A stretch of 64,000 bases of DNA from Alkalibacillus haloalkaliphilus. GTDB lineage: Bacteria > Bacillota > Bacilli > Bacillales > Alkalibacillaceae. Position 1 is the first letter of the stretch. Every line of letters begins with the position of its first letter. Location of the stretch: assembly GCF_007991275.1 (NCBI RefSeq), contig NZ_BJYA01000013.1:86473-150472 (forward strand), read 5' to 3'. The translations under genes and the position numbers were made by a program. The notes beneath the pieces were generated by a model. The model was given only the letters and a program-made list of their open reading frames with translations. It searched no databases and was not told the origin of the DNA. Positions 35,752 to 45,129 of the stretch are shown in pieces.

Positions 35752-36502
35752 GATAATTTCATTGTGTGTTATATTTTTAACCTGAGGTTCTAAAAGTGCG
35801 TTAATTCAATGACCTCATGAATTGTATGTGTAACATGTTTAATCATAAATAACCATTTTCACTTCATTGCGTTAGCATTTTGTTATCGCGGAATTCAACC
35901 TCTAAAGTGATTATTTAATTTTGAAAACGTTCCCTTACGTACTTTCATAACCCTGTTTTACTGAGGTTATTAAGATCAAAACATTGTTAGGTTATCCAAT
36001 AGTTTATTTAAAAGAGTTAATATAATTTTTATAAAATGAAATGTGTTTCTAAGCCTGATATAAAATGCTACCCGGCATTGTTTTAATTTATCTACTGAAT
36101 AAGGACATTCAGTTAGTCTAAAATATTATGGATTGGCAAAGATTGATGTGCTGATAAAAGAATTGTAAGGATTAAGACACAAATTTTAACAAATGCAATA
36201 TTTATGTTTCCAATAGTACTATCCACAAGATATTAAATAGATAATTTCTAAATATATATGCATTAAAAAGGTTTATGGTATGGTCACGGGTTTGAGCACA
36301 CCTTCTTATAAATAAATATAGTAACATTCTATCATAGTGCAATTGCTATATTATGCGGTCTTGTTTGTTTTATAGTTAGTTTATCCTTAATTATGGGGAC
36401 GAAAAAAAGAGTATGAGAAATTTCAGCTCAATTTCTAACTCCTCCCTGTTCTCTAATTTAGAGTAGTCCAAACAGACTTATAGCAGGTGTCGCCTACTGC
36501 AA
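35752..36502. other. AT-rich gap at the left end of the island
   Basis: 751 bases with no convincing ORF, RBS or RNA gene on either strand. A short inverted repeat GCAG...CTGC lies at 36483-36499, just past the stop of the next gene. Probably non-coding or remnant DNA. Confidence 0.5.
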
Positions 36503-37186
36503 TTAATAGCTTATAAAATCTAAAAGTTTATTTCCTAAATCAGTTATCTTAACTGTACTTAAATCCGTATTTTCCACATACTCTCCACCTAAACCACCCC
36601 ATGTTCTTTCTCTAAGAATTAAATTTTTATTCTCTAGCTTTCGATCAATGTAGCTTAGAAAAGTTTGTTCTGAGGAATCTTCAATAGGTACTAAAGGTGC
36701 CTGTCCATTTCTATGTGATAAATCTACCAGTCTTTTCAAATCTGCACTTCGTAACTCACAAATCAAATCAAAATATAATAATGTTACATCATAATCTGTA
36801 AAACCATTTCTGACTGTATTTTCAAAACCTAATAATAAATATTCAGTTTTTTCATCTTCATCATCAAGTAAAATGTTTTGAATAACAGAAGTTCCAATTT
36901 TAATTCCAAAATACTCAAAGCTTTCTGATGGAATAACACTATAAATTCCTTTGATTCTATTCTCATTTTTTGCCAGACGTTTATTAAATTGTTTCATTTT
37001 AAATGCTCGAAAAAGACTCCCGATATATGGCAAAAAATCACCAACATTTTCAATATCATCTTTTGAAGATTTAATTATTTCATCAAGGTTCTTCATTTTA
37101 TCACCCAAGCTTACTATTTCGACATGAAATTTTAAAATCCTCTCTAAAAAACCCAAATTATCCATCACTCGTATAGCCGATTTCAA
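36503..37186 (-). CDS. Hypothetical protein in the island
   Basis: Up to 227 residues from TTG 37186; ATG 37165 is an alternative and neither has a clear RBS. The N-terminal part is helical with an amphipathic/coiled-coil look (SLGDKMKNLDEIIKSSKDDI), then FLPYIGSLFRAFKMKQFNKR, and the C-terminal third may be a winged-helix-like region (LILRERTWGGLGGEYVEN, ending KITDLGNKLLDFISY). No family was recognised. Location beside ptuAB suggests defence cargo, but nothing in the sequence proves it. Confidence 0.6.
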   Translation of the reverse strand: MKSAIRVMDNLGFLERILKFHVEIVSLGDKMKNLDEIIKSSKDDIENVGDFLPYIGSLFRAFKMKQFNKRLAKNENRIKGIYSVIPSESFEYFGIKIGTSVIQNILLDDEDEKTEYLLLGFENTVRNGFTDYDVTLLYFDLICELRSADLKRLVDLSHRNGQAPLVPIEDSSEQTFLSYIDRKLENKNLILRERTWGGLGGEYVENTDLSTVKITDLGNKLLDFISY

Positions 37187-37574
37187 TTTTATATTAGTCG
37201 ATAAATATAATTAATTTACCCTCTATTATACACCAAAAGATATTTTAAAGTTTATTGCCATGGCTTTCTACTGTCATACAACGGATACTATTATCAGTTA
37301 CCAATTTTTATTTTCTGATTGCAACATACATTTTAAACGCTTGTTAACTTTCAACTAAATATGTGTTGAAAATTTGCACTTCAATGATGTACCGAACCAG
37401 AACAAAAAATAGTACAATATTGTACCTATTAATCAATATGTATTAATTTTTTTACTTTTTTAATATACAATAAAGACTTTCACAGAGTAATTTAATATAG
37501 ATAAATTACTGTTAGTTGAAATTTAATTATTAATAGCACCAAGCCTTGGAAAAGCAGAAGTTGTTGATTTGTTC
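37187..37574. other. AT-rich intergenic region
   Basis: 388 very AT-rich bases between the unknown gene and ptuB, both on the minus strand. It should hold the unknown gene's promoter. No ORF or structured RNA was recognised. Confidence 0.45.
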
Positions 37575-38414
37575 TTATACAATATACTCCTGAACACCAG
37601 TAGAACAAAACCATTCACTATTCCCTAATGCTTCATACATAGCTGATTTCCAGTTATTTAAATAATGTTTTTCCGCACTCTTTTGATATTCAATTAACTG
37701 TTTTCTAACACCCAACGAACCAACCTCAAAAGACAGTTTTTTTAAATAAAAAGCTTGATCATTTAGTTCCTGACTAGCATAAATACTATATAGTTCCGAT
37801 AGTCCAAAAGCGTGAAAATGGTGATTAACTTTGTTATATTTTTGTGATGACCACACTGAAGGTTTTATAGTTTTAAACCTAAAACCAATCCCATTGTCAT
37901 ATATCACTTCTGCAAATAGCCATTTTTGGTCATTAACTCTATCATAATATGGGTGTAATTTCTCTGTTTCTCCAGCAGGAACATCTGTCCCTTTTTCCAT
38001 GTTACAGTCTGTACAACAAGGAATTAGGTTTAATGGATCTACAGCGTATGTTGGGTATTCAGATTTTGGGAGAAAATGGTCTAATGTAGTAGAAAGTCTA
38101 TACCCACACATTGGACATAATTTAGAACTATGTAATAGTCTGTCATAAAACACCCTCCCTGGCTGCCCTTTAACAACAAGCTTTCTATAAAGAAACCTCA
38201 TCTCCTCTTTTGAAATATTTCCATTAACCGTATGTATAATAGGTATTTCTGAAAGTTTACCTGAATTCCCTTTATTATCGTACTCTTCTGAACTTCTATA
38301 AAAAAAATCTATCTCGTTAGTTACTCGATCTTTTAAATTGTAATCTTGTATGTTACTGATACAAGATTTAAGTACTTCACTATGGGTTATTATTGGTTTA
38401 TCTAAAGCCCTCAT
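37575..38414 (-). CDS. ptuB: HNH endonuclease, PtuB-like (Septu)
   Basis: 279-residue HNH nuclease. The core is LCPMCGYRLSTTLDHFLPKS near residue 103 (Cys-x2-Cys then Asp-His), continuing to PLNLIPCCTDCNMEKG (Asn and Cys-x2-Cys-Asn). This four-Cys HNH form with an ATPase partner is the Septu PtuB arrangement. Its ATG overlaps the ptuA stop by one base (TAATG), so the two are translationally coupled. In characterised Septu systems the PtuA-PtuB complex degrades DNA on phage infection. Longer than some PtuB proteins. Confidence 0.82.
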   Translation of the reverse strand: MRALDKPIITHSEVLKSCISNIQDYNLKDRVTNEIDFFYRSSEEYDNKGNSGKLSEIPIIHTVNGNISKEEMRFLYRKLVVKGQPGRVFYDRLLHSSKLCPMCGYRLSTTLDHFLPKSEYPTYAVDPLNLIPCCTDCNMEKGTDVPAGETEKLHPYYDRVNDQKWLFAEVIYDNGIGFRFKTIKPSVWSSQKYNKVNHHFHAFGLSELYSIYASQELNDQAFYLKKLSFEVGSLGVRKQLIEYQKSAEKHYLNNWKSAMYEALGNSEWFCSTGVQEYIV

Positions 38415-39922
38415 TATCTATCATCCCTTGCAATAAGAAGTGAGCGCAAGATTGTTCTTGCTTCCATACCTAAATTATCATTAAACTCTTCTATAATCTC
38501 TTCATAGCTATTATGTCGTTCTATCGCATTTTTAAGAAATGTATGAAAACCCGAATCAGTTACTTCTAATCCAAAGATTTCTCTAGTCAATGTACCAATG
38601 TTTTCCCCAAACGTCTCCAATTCTGGCCTATCAAATGAAACTAAATTATTAGTTCTGTTCATTATCCAAACGCAACCACCCGGAACTTCTTGCAATATCA
38701 CAGGTGAATGGGTTGCAATTAACGCTACAGCATTTCTATATATTAATAAATCAGAAAGGGCTCGCGTAAATGCAGAAAGCAAAGGCGGATGCAAGTGAAT
38801 TTCCGGTTCGTCTAATATAACGAAACTTCTCTCTTCTACCGTCTCCACTAACTTAGTTATCGTTAACAGAACGATTTTATGGCCTGAACTTAAATTGTTA
38901 AAAATAGGATCAATTCTCGGTTCAAATTCTGGTTGTATTAAATATTCTATCCCCAAACCTTCAAATATTGGATCACTTTCTAAAGTTTTTATTGCTCTTT
39001 TCCAACGCTTTGTTTTTGCACTATTACTTAATGACTTTATTGATTCCTTGAACTCATTCTGTAAATCTTCTAATGATTTAGGTGTGAAACTCTCTCCTGT
39101 CTTCTTCAAAGACCCAATATTTAAATATCTTATTCCGTCAGCATCAGTGACCTCTTCAAAAACATCATGTCCAGGATCAAAAGAACTGAAAGAAACGGAA
39201 ACTAGATTAGCAAACAAATCTTCAGGACTTTGACTAGTTACATCATAGGTTAACTCTCCGTATTCACTTGAATTTGTTCTTAAACGATTAATAAGATTTT
39301 TAAGTAAATTTGTCTTTCCAACTCCATTTCTACCAATAACCACGTGTATATTTGAAGGGGGTAAAGTGCCGGGCTTTACTTTTATTTTAAATTTTGAATC
39401 CATCTCGTTATTCGGAAGTACATAAGAGAAATTATATTCAGTTAGTTCAGCATTTCCATTTGCCAATCTACGATATTGTCCTTTAACGGAGGTTTTTGAT
39501 ACAGATCTTAGTATTGATTTTTTAGTAATGTGCAGTTCTTTAACTTCTTCATAAATTTCTTCATCCAGCGCTATATCATTAAGTCTTCTTAAAATCTGAA
39601 ACCTTATTTCATCACCTAAAGAATTTAAATTATAATAGTAACTAACATCTTGACCTAAAGAAAAGAACTTTCTTTCTAATTGATTAAATGAATCAGATAT
39701 AACAGGTGAAACAGCCTCTCCTCCATTATGCATTAAGTCTGTTTGCCCGATTTTAACAGTACCAATCCAATTTACCGTGTTTTCATTAGCAAGATATACC
39801 CCAAAAACAGTACGGTATTCCCACCAATCATTCCAAGAATCTTTCATTAAAAACACTATAGTCCCACTATCAGTTTTATACGGGATCTCTGTATCTTCTA
39901 TTACTGAAAACTGAATGTCCAT
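38414..39922 (-). CDS. ptuA: AAA/ABC-type ATPase, PtuA-like (Septu) with N-terminal extension
   Basis: 503 residues from ATG 39922 (GTGGGGGA seven bases upstream; an in-frame ATG lies at 39946). A roughly 195-residue N-terminal domain (MDIQFSVIEDTEIPYKTD..., with WNDWWEYRTVFGVYL and SFNQLERKFFSLGQD) precedes the ATPase: Walker A VIGRNGVGKTNLLKNL near residue 198, signature NLSSGHKIVLLTI, Walker B SFVILDEPEIHLHPPL and H-loop ALIATHSPVIL. SMC-like ATPase plus HNH is Septu. Walker A this deep in the chain differs from the N-terminal placement I associate with classical PtuA, so this may be a distinct subtype. Confidence 0.82.
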   Translation of the reverse strand: MDIQFSVIEDTEIPYKTDSGTIVFLMKDSWNDWWEYRTVFGVYLANENTVNWIGTVKIGQTDLMHNGGEAVSPVISDSFNQLERKFFSLGQDVSYYYNLNSLGDEIRFQILRRLNDIALDEEIYEEVKELHITKKSILRSVSKTSVKGQYRRLANGNAELTEYNFSYVLPNNEMDSKFKIKVKPGTLPPSNIHVVIGRNGVGKTNLLKNLINRLRTNSSEYGELTYDVTSQSPEDLFANLVSVSFSSFDPGHDVFEEVTDADGIRYLNIGSLKKTGESFTPKSLEDLQNEFKESIKSLSNSAKTKRWKRAIKTLESDPIFEGLGIEYLIQPEFEPRIDPIFNNLSSGHKIVLLTITKLVETVEERSFVILDEPEIHLHPPLLSAFTRALSDLLIYRNAVALIATHSPVILQEVPGGCVWIMNRTNNLVSFDRPELETFGENIGTLTREIFGLEVTDSGFHTFLKNAIERHNSYEEIIEEFNDNLGMEARTILRSLLIARDDR

Positions 39923-40400
39923 ATTTATTTCCCCCACTTCCTTCATTACTTCCCCAATATAACAACGGTTCACCATATCCTTCACTTTCATTGTAATCAG
40001 ATACAATCCTTATATAGAATTCATCTGAATCATCTGAAGTCCTTGCATCTTTAACCCCAGCAACAAGTTTTTTGGTATCAGTACTTTCCTCAAAATCTGA
40101 TAAATTTAATTTTACTGTAATCATTATTTGATTACTTGTATCGTTTTGGTAGAAATCACTATGCATAAATCCATTTTTTCTTAATTGTTTATCAAATAAA
40201 AACCTTATTGCATACAAAAAATTTGTTTTCCCTACATCATTCATTCCAAAAATTACATTTTTGTTACTTAAACTTATTCTAGAGCAATAAAAATTTCTGA
40301 AGTTCTTAATATGAAGCTCTTCAAATATCAGATTAATCTCCTCCCGCACTTTTAACATAGGATAATTATACCATCCATGAATAATTTTCTCATTATTCAA
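39876..40400 (-). pseudogene. 5' fragment of an OLD-family ATPase/nuclease gene
   Basis: Reading frame of 174 codons whose first 155 look like the start of an OLD-type ATP-dependent nuclease: FEELHIKNFRNFYCSRISLS, Walker A FGMNDVGKTNFLYAIR, then GYGEPLLYWGS where family members continue into a long ATPase/TOPRIM protein. Here the similarity stops at about 39935 and the frame runs out inside ptuA. The natural start of this family (Met-Ile-Phe-Glu-Glu) is replaced by ATA after a good GGGAGGAG, so the start codon also appears lost. It looks like an OLD gene cut off when ptuAB arrived. Confidence 0.68.
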
Positions 40401-40691
40401 CCCTGAGAGTTCAACGAGAGTATAGTTTTTATAAAAAAGCTTCCTTAAACTACAAGAAACTTTTAGGAGATTTTAAGATTTAAATGTAATTAATTATATA
40501 AATATTAATATTCCTGATTCTCCACAATAAAGTGAGTAAAATAACTATTTACAACTGACCCTAATCATTTGTGGCTTTAACGGAAAATAAATGAAGTCAA
40601 TCTCTCGACTTTATACTCAAGAGCCAGGTTCAAAAGAAAAACAAACCTTGCTTTTTATAGCAAGGTAAAAAGTAAGTATTATAAGAAATTT
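40401..40691. other. Intergenic region with a terminator
   Basis: About 290 bases. An intrinsic terminator for the lipoprotein gene lies at 40633-40666 (minus: ACCTTGCT/AGCAAGGT then T-rich). Near 40430-40475 an imperfect AAAAGCTTCCTTAAA/TTTTAGGAG hairpin is visible. No gene was recognised. Confidence 0.55.
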
Positions 40692-41546
40692 TCACTCCCT
40701 GATGGTTGTAACAATGCCGTCTTCTAAATAAATATACCTTTGATTGTAATATACCCATTGCTCTCTAACGCCATTAGCTGTAGTAGTTTTATTGACTTCC
40801 CTCGGTTCACCCCACGAAGACTCTTTGACTTCTTCAGCTGTCATTCCAATACTAGGATCAGAAGGCATACTCTCTAAAACTTCGATGTTTTCTTTTGTAC
40901 TTTCAATTCTTTCTTTTATTTCATCTCTATGCTCAATACCAAAATAAACATGGTTAAGGATCGTATTTTTAAAAAGTCCATCATATTCTGGATCTATTGC
41001 ATATTTGTATTCTAAAGCTTTTAAATTATACCTCATATCCCTGTACTTCAGAAATTGTCTACCATAATAACGAGATAAAACAAAATTTCTTATGTCATTA
41101 ATATCTTCATGTTTAATATTATGTTCATCTATTATTTCCTTTGCAGCTTCAAAATCCTCATCATTAATATTGCCCAACACTTCTTTTAGTAATTTTATGC
41201 TATACCCTTCTCGAAGAGTAATCACTTGTTCTCGTAAACTTTCAACCTCTTCCTTCAATACACCCTCATAACCTTCTGGGAATTTACTATTAAGCAACTT
41301 AGCTACGGGTGAATAATCAGTTGGGTTATCTCCATGTTCCTCATACTTTGTATATACTTCAACATAGTCTATTAATTTTTGAGTCTCCTTATAGTCAGAA
41401 TCTAATTCTCTAACAACAGAGCTTCCTTTCTCTATTTCCCCTTCACCCAATAATTTAGTTGCTTCTTCATATTTTTCTTCTACAGTTTGACTACATCCCA
41501 CTAAAACGATTAACAGAATTAAGATTAAATATAAATTTTTCTTCAT
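40692..41546 (-). CDS. Lipoprotein with Lys/Glu-rich helical region
   Basis: 284 residues with a lipoprotein signal (LILILLIVLVGCSQ, lipobox LVGC), a long helical middle rich in Glu/Lys that could form TPR-like or coiled helices, and a C-terminal SmpA-like segment (PSIGMTAEEVKESSWGEPRE, then QWVYYNQRYIYLEDG). The GMTxxEVxxSxWGxP pattern recurs in small lipoproteins of unknown function. GGGG precedes the ATG and a terminator follows. Its presence in the island may be incidental. Confidence 0.75.
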   Translation of the reverse strand: MKKNLYLILILLIVLVGCSQTVEEKYEEATKLLGEGEIEKGSSVVRELDSDYKETQKLIDYVEVYTKYEEHGDNPTDYSPVAKLLNSKFPEGYEGVLKEEVESLREQVITLREGYSIKLLKEVLGNINDEDFEAAKEIIDEHNIKHEDINDIRNFVLSRYYGRQFLKYRDMRYNLKALEYKYAIDPEYDGLFKNTILNHVYFGIEHRDEIKERIESTKENIEVLESMPSDPSIGMTAEEVKESSWGEPREVNKTTTANGVREQWVYYNQRYIYLEDGIVTTIRE

Positions 41547-41630
41547 GAATATTAACCCCTATCTCAACTTGATTCTCAGCTGTATTTATGTAAATTAAAT
41601 ACTTATTCGTTTACTATGTGTATTTTTATT

Positions 41631-42124
41631 CTACTTCACTATCGAACATCCTGACCCTTTTAATAGGTATCTCCTTCTTAATTTCGTCGCTAAGCTTTTC
41701 ATAGTCCTCAAATATTTCATGGATAATAGTCTTAGAATACCAAAGAAGAACCTTAAAGAATTGCTTAGGGGTTTCATTCGTAACCGATGATTTAAAACCA
41801 CAACGCCGATAAGAACATAACCTATAATAAATGAGAAGAATTCAAGGTATTTCTCAGTATAGAAATTGTTGAGCTGGTTCGTTTGGTTTGTTTTTTTCCT
41901 TATAAAGGTCGTAAAACAATAAAAGTAAAGCAGCAAGGATATTTACAATAATAATAAAGTTTCCTGATGCCACCCCTAGTACTACATAGATAATGGACAC
42001 GAAAAAAATGTGTAATATGCTGTCTTATGTAAATCGTATCTCTTCTTCAGAATAAACTTTGCTATTCGTGTTAATATTAATGCATTCAAAATACCACCAA
42101 AGATAATCGTGATTAAATCTGCCA
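41631..42124 (-). pseudogene. Decayed small membrane-protein locus (frameshifts)
   Basis: From ATG 42124 (GGGGAG upstream) the frame reads ADLITIIFGGILNALILTRI, then AKFILKKRYDLHKTAYYTFF, and stops soon after a run of seven T (42002-42008 as A on the plus strand). One added T restores FVSIIYVVLGVASGNFIII and LAALLLLFYDLYKEKNKPN before a stop at 41856. Further on, one frame gives a hydrophobic helix (EFFSFIIGYVLIGVVV) and another a helical tail (KQFFKVLLWYSKTIIHEIFE to the stop). This pattern suggests one or two membrane-protein genes with several lesions. The homopolymer shift could also be a phase-variable site or a sequencing error. Confidence 0.6.
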
Positions 42125-42212
42125 TTATACTCTCCCCACATTAATAACTAATATCTACTTCTTTGTTTCTCCTAATCCCATTATTCTACAATGTACTGGT
42201 GAGTTTGTTTTG

Positions 42213-43241
42213 TTATTCTATTTTATTCATGAAAATGATTCCGTCATTACCCAGTGAAATATTATCATCATTCTCAAAAGAATTTGGGTCGAGACCTTCA
42301 AGTCTCTTATTAATCTCTTTAAATAAACCTGAAAGATCAGGGGATGATCTAAAATGAAATTTGTTCTCTAAAATATCATATAAACTTTTAAATAAACCAA
42401 TTCTATATGGAAATCTTGTACTATAAATAACTAAAAACTCCATTCCTTGTACACGTTCAATTTGAGCAAAATCTTTATTTTGAACTAAAAAGGTCATGAT
42501 ATTAGAGTAATAATTATGTATAGCTTTATCTCCATCAATTTCTATAAGTGTTTTATCTCCTGAAGTAGGGTCAATTGCTTCATGTCTAACATTGAAGTCT
42601 TTATTTGGATGAGTCCCAATAATCATCTTTTTTAATTTTTTGAAAGAAAAATTCCAGCTCTTAATTTTTACTAACCCGTTTTTCTGTCTCTGTTCATAAT
42701 TTAATTTTATACCGTAAACGGGCTTTAATTGCGTATAAGCATTTTTAAGGTCCTCAAATTTTTCAAATCGCTCAGCATTAATTAGTGATCCTTTGGCCTC
42801 AACTAAGTATGATTGGTTTTTGTCTACATATCCCCATAAATCAGGTGAACTCTCATTTACTCTCCCTACTATTATTTCTTCATTGTTTAAATGAAGTAAA
42901 TGTTTTAAATTGCAATTTTTGTACATATATGCATATGTAAAAACCATTCCGAGAAAATATGCAACTGCTCCTTTTTCAGTGGTCTCTAGTTTGTCCAAGT
43001 TTTTAAATTTCAATATATTATTAGTGATATCTTCCTCTATAAAAGCTTCAATAAAGGACATCTTCCATTCTCTTAATTCGAGTGGATAAGTCTGTTTGCT
43101 ATCCTTAGATAGCCCTACTTGCCATGATAAGCGCATTAGATCGAGTTTTTTCAAAGAATAAGTTGAAGTATCTACTTGATACCTTCTTTTTATTGCTTTA
43201 TATTCATCGAACTCTTCATAGAATTTATATTCTGCTTTCAA
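42213..43241 (-). CDS. PD-(D/E)XK nuclease-like protein, island cargo
   Basis: 342 residues from TTG 43241 (GCAGGAGTG upstream). A restriction-nuclease-like core is suggested by SSPDLWGYVDKNQSYLVEAK (Asp, then Glu-x-Lys after a short beta strand, near residues 131-150), with an all-helical N-terminal domain (residues 1-110). No helicase or methylase lies beside it. Sensing of phage or plasmid DNA by this protein is a guess from the fold and location. Family not recognised beyond the motif. Confidence 0.62.
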   Translation of the reverse strand: MKAEYKFYEEFDEYKAIKRRYQVDTSTYSLKKLDLMRLSWQVGLSKDSKQTYPLELREWKMSFIEAFIEEDITNNILKFKNLDKLETTEKGAVAYFLGMVFTYAYMYKNCNLKHLLHLNNEEIIVGRVNESSPDLWGYVDKNQSYLVEAKGSLINAERFEKFEDLKNAYTQLKPVYGIKLNYEQRQKNGLVKIKSWNFSFKKLKKMIIGTHPNKDFNVRHEAIDPTSGDKTLIEIDGDKAIHNYYSNIMTFLVQNKDFAQIERVQGMEFLVIYSTRFPYRIGLFKSLYDILENKFHFRSSPDLSGLFKEINKRLEGLDPNSFENDDNISLGNDGIIFMNKIE

Positions 43242-43497
43242 AAAAACACTCCTGCTTTTTCCATTAAATTTTTACTAGTAAGCGCTAGACTTTGCTTTAA
43301 ACTTTAAAATGAATTATTCTTTATATTCAATGAAATTTCCTCTTTAATATAACTGTACTCTTAACAAAAATTATAGCAGAGTATCACGAATTATTGTTCT
43401 TTTTTCTGGAAATTAGTTAACAGTTTTTGTGCAATATTAGTCTACTATGTAACTACATAATTACCATACTAACTTGCCAAGGCAGGAGGAACATACG

Positions 43498-43788
43498 CTA
43501 GGAGTACTTAACCTTTGAGTCTTTATCTTGCCTTATTCTAACAACTAAGTAGGCAATAATTAGAATTGGTGTACCATATAGAAAAAAACCGCTCCAATCT
43601 AGAGGGATCACTTGCTGCCTAGTGTCTAATAGTAATAACTCTCTTTCTAAGATTTCGTGTTCAACATAAAGATTTGTTAATCTCTCATTATATTCTTGTT
43701 CGCTTACGCCTCTTGTTTCTAAATAAAAATCCTCATTTCTCTCATAATCATCAATTGACATTTCAATGCTATATATATCACTTATCAA
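43498..43788 (-). CDS. Small C-tail-anchored hypothetical protein
   Basis: 96 residues from TTG 43788: a Glu-rich helical part (DDYERNEDFYLETRGVSEQE, then YVEHEILERELLLL) and one membrane helix near the C-terminus (WSGFFLYGTPILIIAYLVV). The frame stays open further upstream (FALWDSKEYDR), with no start codon there, so it may be an N-terminally truncated remnant. No clear RBS. Unknown function. Confidence 0.4.
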   Translation of the reverse strand: MISDIYSIEMSIDDYERNEDFYLETRGVSEQEYNERLTNLYVEHEILERELLLLDTRQQVIPLDWSGFFLYGTPILIIAYLVVRIRQDKDSKVKYS

Positions 43789-44076
43789 TCTATCGTACTC
43801 TTTTGAATCCCATAGAGCAAATATGCTCTTCTTTAATTTAATTTACTGAATGGAGGTCAATCAATGTTCATCCAATGTTTTTTCGAACATTGTTCAGACC
43901 GTATGATATAATCTCTTGTCCTACTATTGCCCCCCCTATTAGTACATTCCACCCTGTACCACTTTTATTTATTAACCTCATTAAACGCTCGGCCTATAAC
44001 TTCCTCTTTTATCCATGCTTAAAATATATTATAGTAAAATTATGTGAATAGATTATAAAAGGAGATTGGCTAGGGT

Positions 44077-45129
44077 ATGGGGAATAAAGTTTTCTTAAGT
44101 CATGCAAGTGCGGATAAAAAATTAGTAGATAGATTTGTAGAATTTTTACAAACTGGTTTCGATATGACTTCTTCTGATATTTATTATACTTCTCAAAGAG
44201 GAACAATTACTACAGGTAAAAATTTTATAGTTTCAATAAGAGAGAATATAAAAGATACTAAACTTGTAGTTTTTTTTGTAACCCCGAACTATTTAAAGAG
44301 TGACTTCTGCTTAAGCGAATTAGGAGCAGCGTGGGTTTTGGAAGAAAATATCTATCCCATTTTAATTAATCCGGTGAATGGAAGTAGCTTAGAAACTACA
44401 CCTTTAAAGGGATTAACTCAATATTTAAAAATACGTGAAGAAGATGATTTAATGCAATTGGCAGATGAATTTAAACAGTATGGCGTAATAGAAGATTACC
44501 TTGGTTCAACTGTAACTGCAAAAGCAAGAAGTTTCATTAGAGATTATGAAGAGTTATGTCAATTTGAAGAAGATAAATTTATTTCAGTCGATGAACATGG
44601 AAAGCTAAAAAAAGAAATTGACCAAATGATTGAAAACAATGCAAATCAAGATAAAACAATTCGCGAACTTAAAGAATATATTTCATCATTAGAATCTTTA
44701 AAGAACCAAGATGAGGTAGCAGAACTAAAGTCAACTGGAAATGATGAGTGGGAACAATTTAAGGAATACATTAATGACATTAAGACTCAAATTGCTAAAG
44801 TACACCCCATGGTGATTTCAGCAATGTACCACGACAAATTTTTTGTTTCGGATTTTGGTTTTTGGCCAAAGGATAATTGGTCAACTGTAATTGAACTGCA
44901 AGCAGACAAATTTTTAGTTGTTGATGAAGGTGAATTTGAAGTTTTTCCGGACTATGACGAATTTGTTATCAGCAACCTTCTGCAAGGACTAAATACCTTT
45001 AATGATTTTATAAAAGATGGTTCAGTAACACTATATGAAATATTTGAAAATAAGTACGAAATGAACTTAGACTTTTCTTCAAAAAGAGTATGGGAGACGC
45101 TTTTTGATGTAGAAATACAAATGGAGTAA
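44077..45129 (+). CDS. TIR-domain protein with coiled coil and unknown C-terminal domain
   Basis: 350 residues. TIR domain at about 1-145: VFLSHASADKKLVDRFVEFL, then VVFFVTPNYLKSDFCLSELG, with the NADase catalytic Glu (about residue 81) in CLSELGAAW. A helical/coiled-coil segment follows (about 170-230, HGKLKKEIDQMIENNANQD), then a C-terminal domain of about 120 residues of no known family (FFVSDFGFWPKDNWSTVIEL, ending RVWETLFDVEIQME). GGAGATTGGC lies upstream of ATG 44077. Bacterial TIR proteins deplete NAD+ or make signal molecules in antiphage defence. No Thoeris or CBASS partner is adjacent. It is the only plus-strand gene in this part of the island. Confidence 0.85.
   Translation: MGNKVFLSHASADKKLVDRFVEFLQTGFDMTSSDIYYTSQRGTITTGKNFIVSIRENIKDTKLVVFFVTPNYLKSDFCLSELGAAWVLEENIYPILINPVNGSSLETTPLKGLTQYLKIREEDDLMQLADEFKQYGVIEDYLGSTVTAKARSFIRDYEELCQFEEDKFISVDEHGKLKKEIDQMIENNANQDKTIRELKEYISSLESLKNQDEVAELKSTGNDEWEQFKEYINDIKTQIAKVHPMVISAMYHDKFFVSDFGFWPKDNWSTVIELQADKFLVVDEGEFEVFPDYDEFVISNLLQGLNTFNDFIKDGSVTLYEIFENKYEMNLDFSSKRVWETLFDVEIQME

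Noticed and set aside
41631..41936. 101-residue protein as a real gene
   Set aside because: It overlaps coding-like stretches in another frame and its start lies inside the adjacent gene remnant.
44077..45129. Thoeris ThsB
   Set aside because: The expected ThsA NAD-binding partner is missing and the protein is longer than a typical ThsB.
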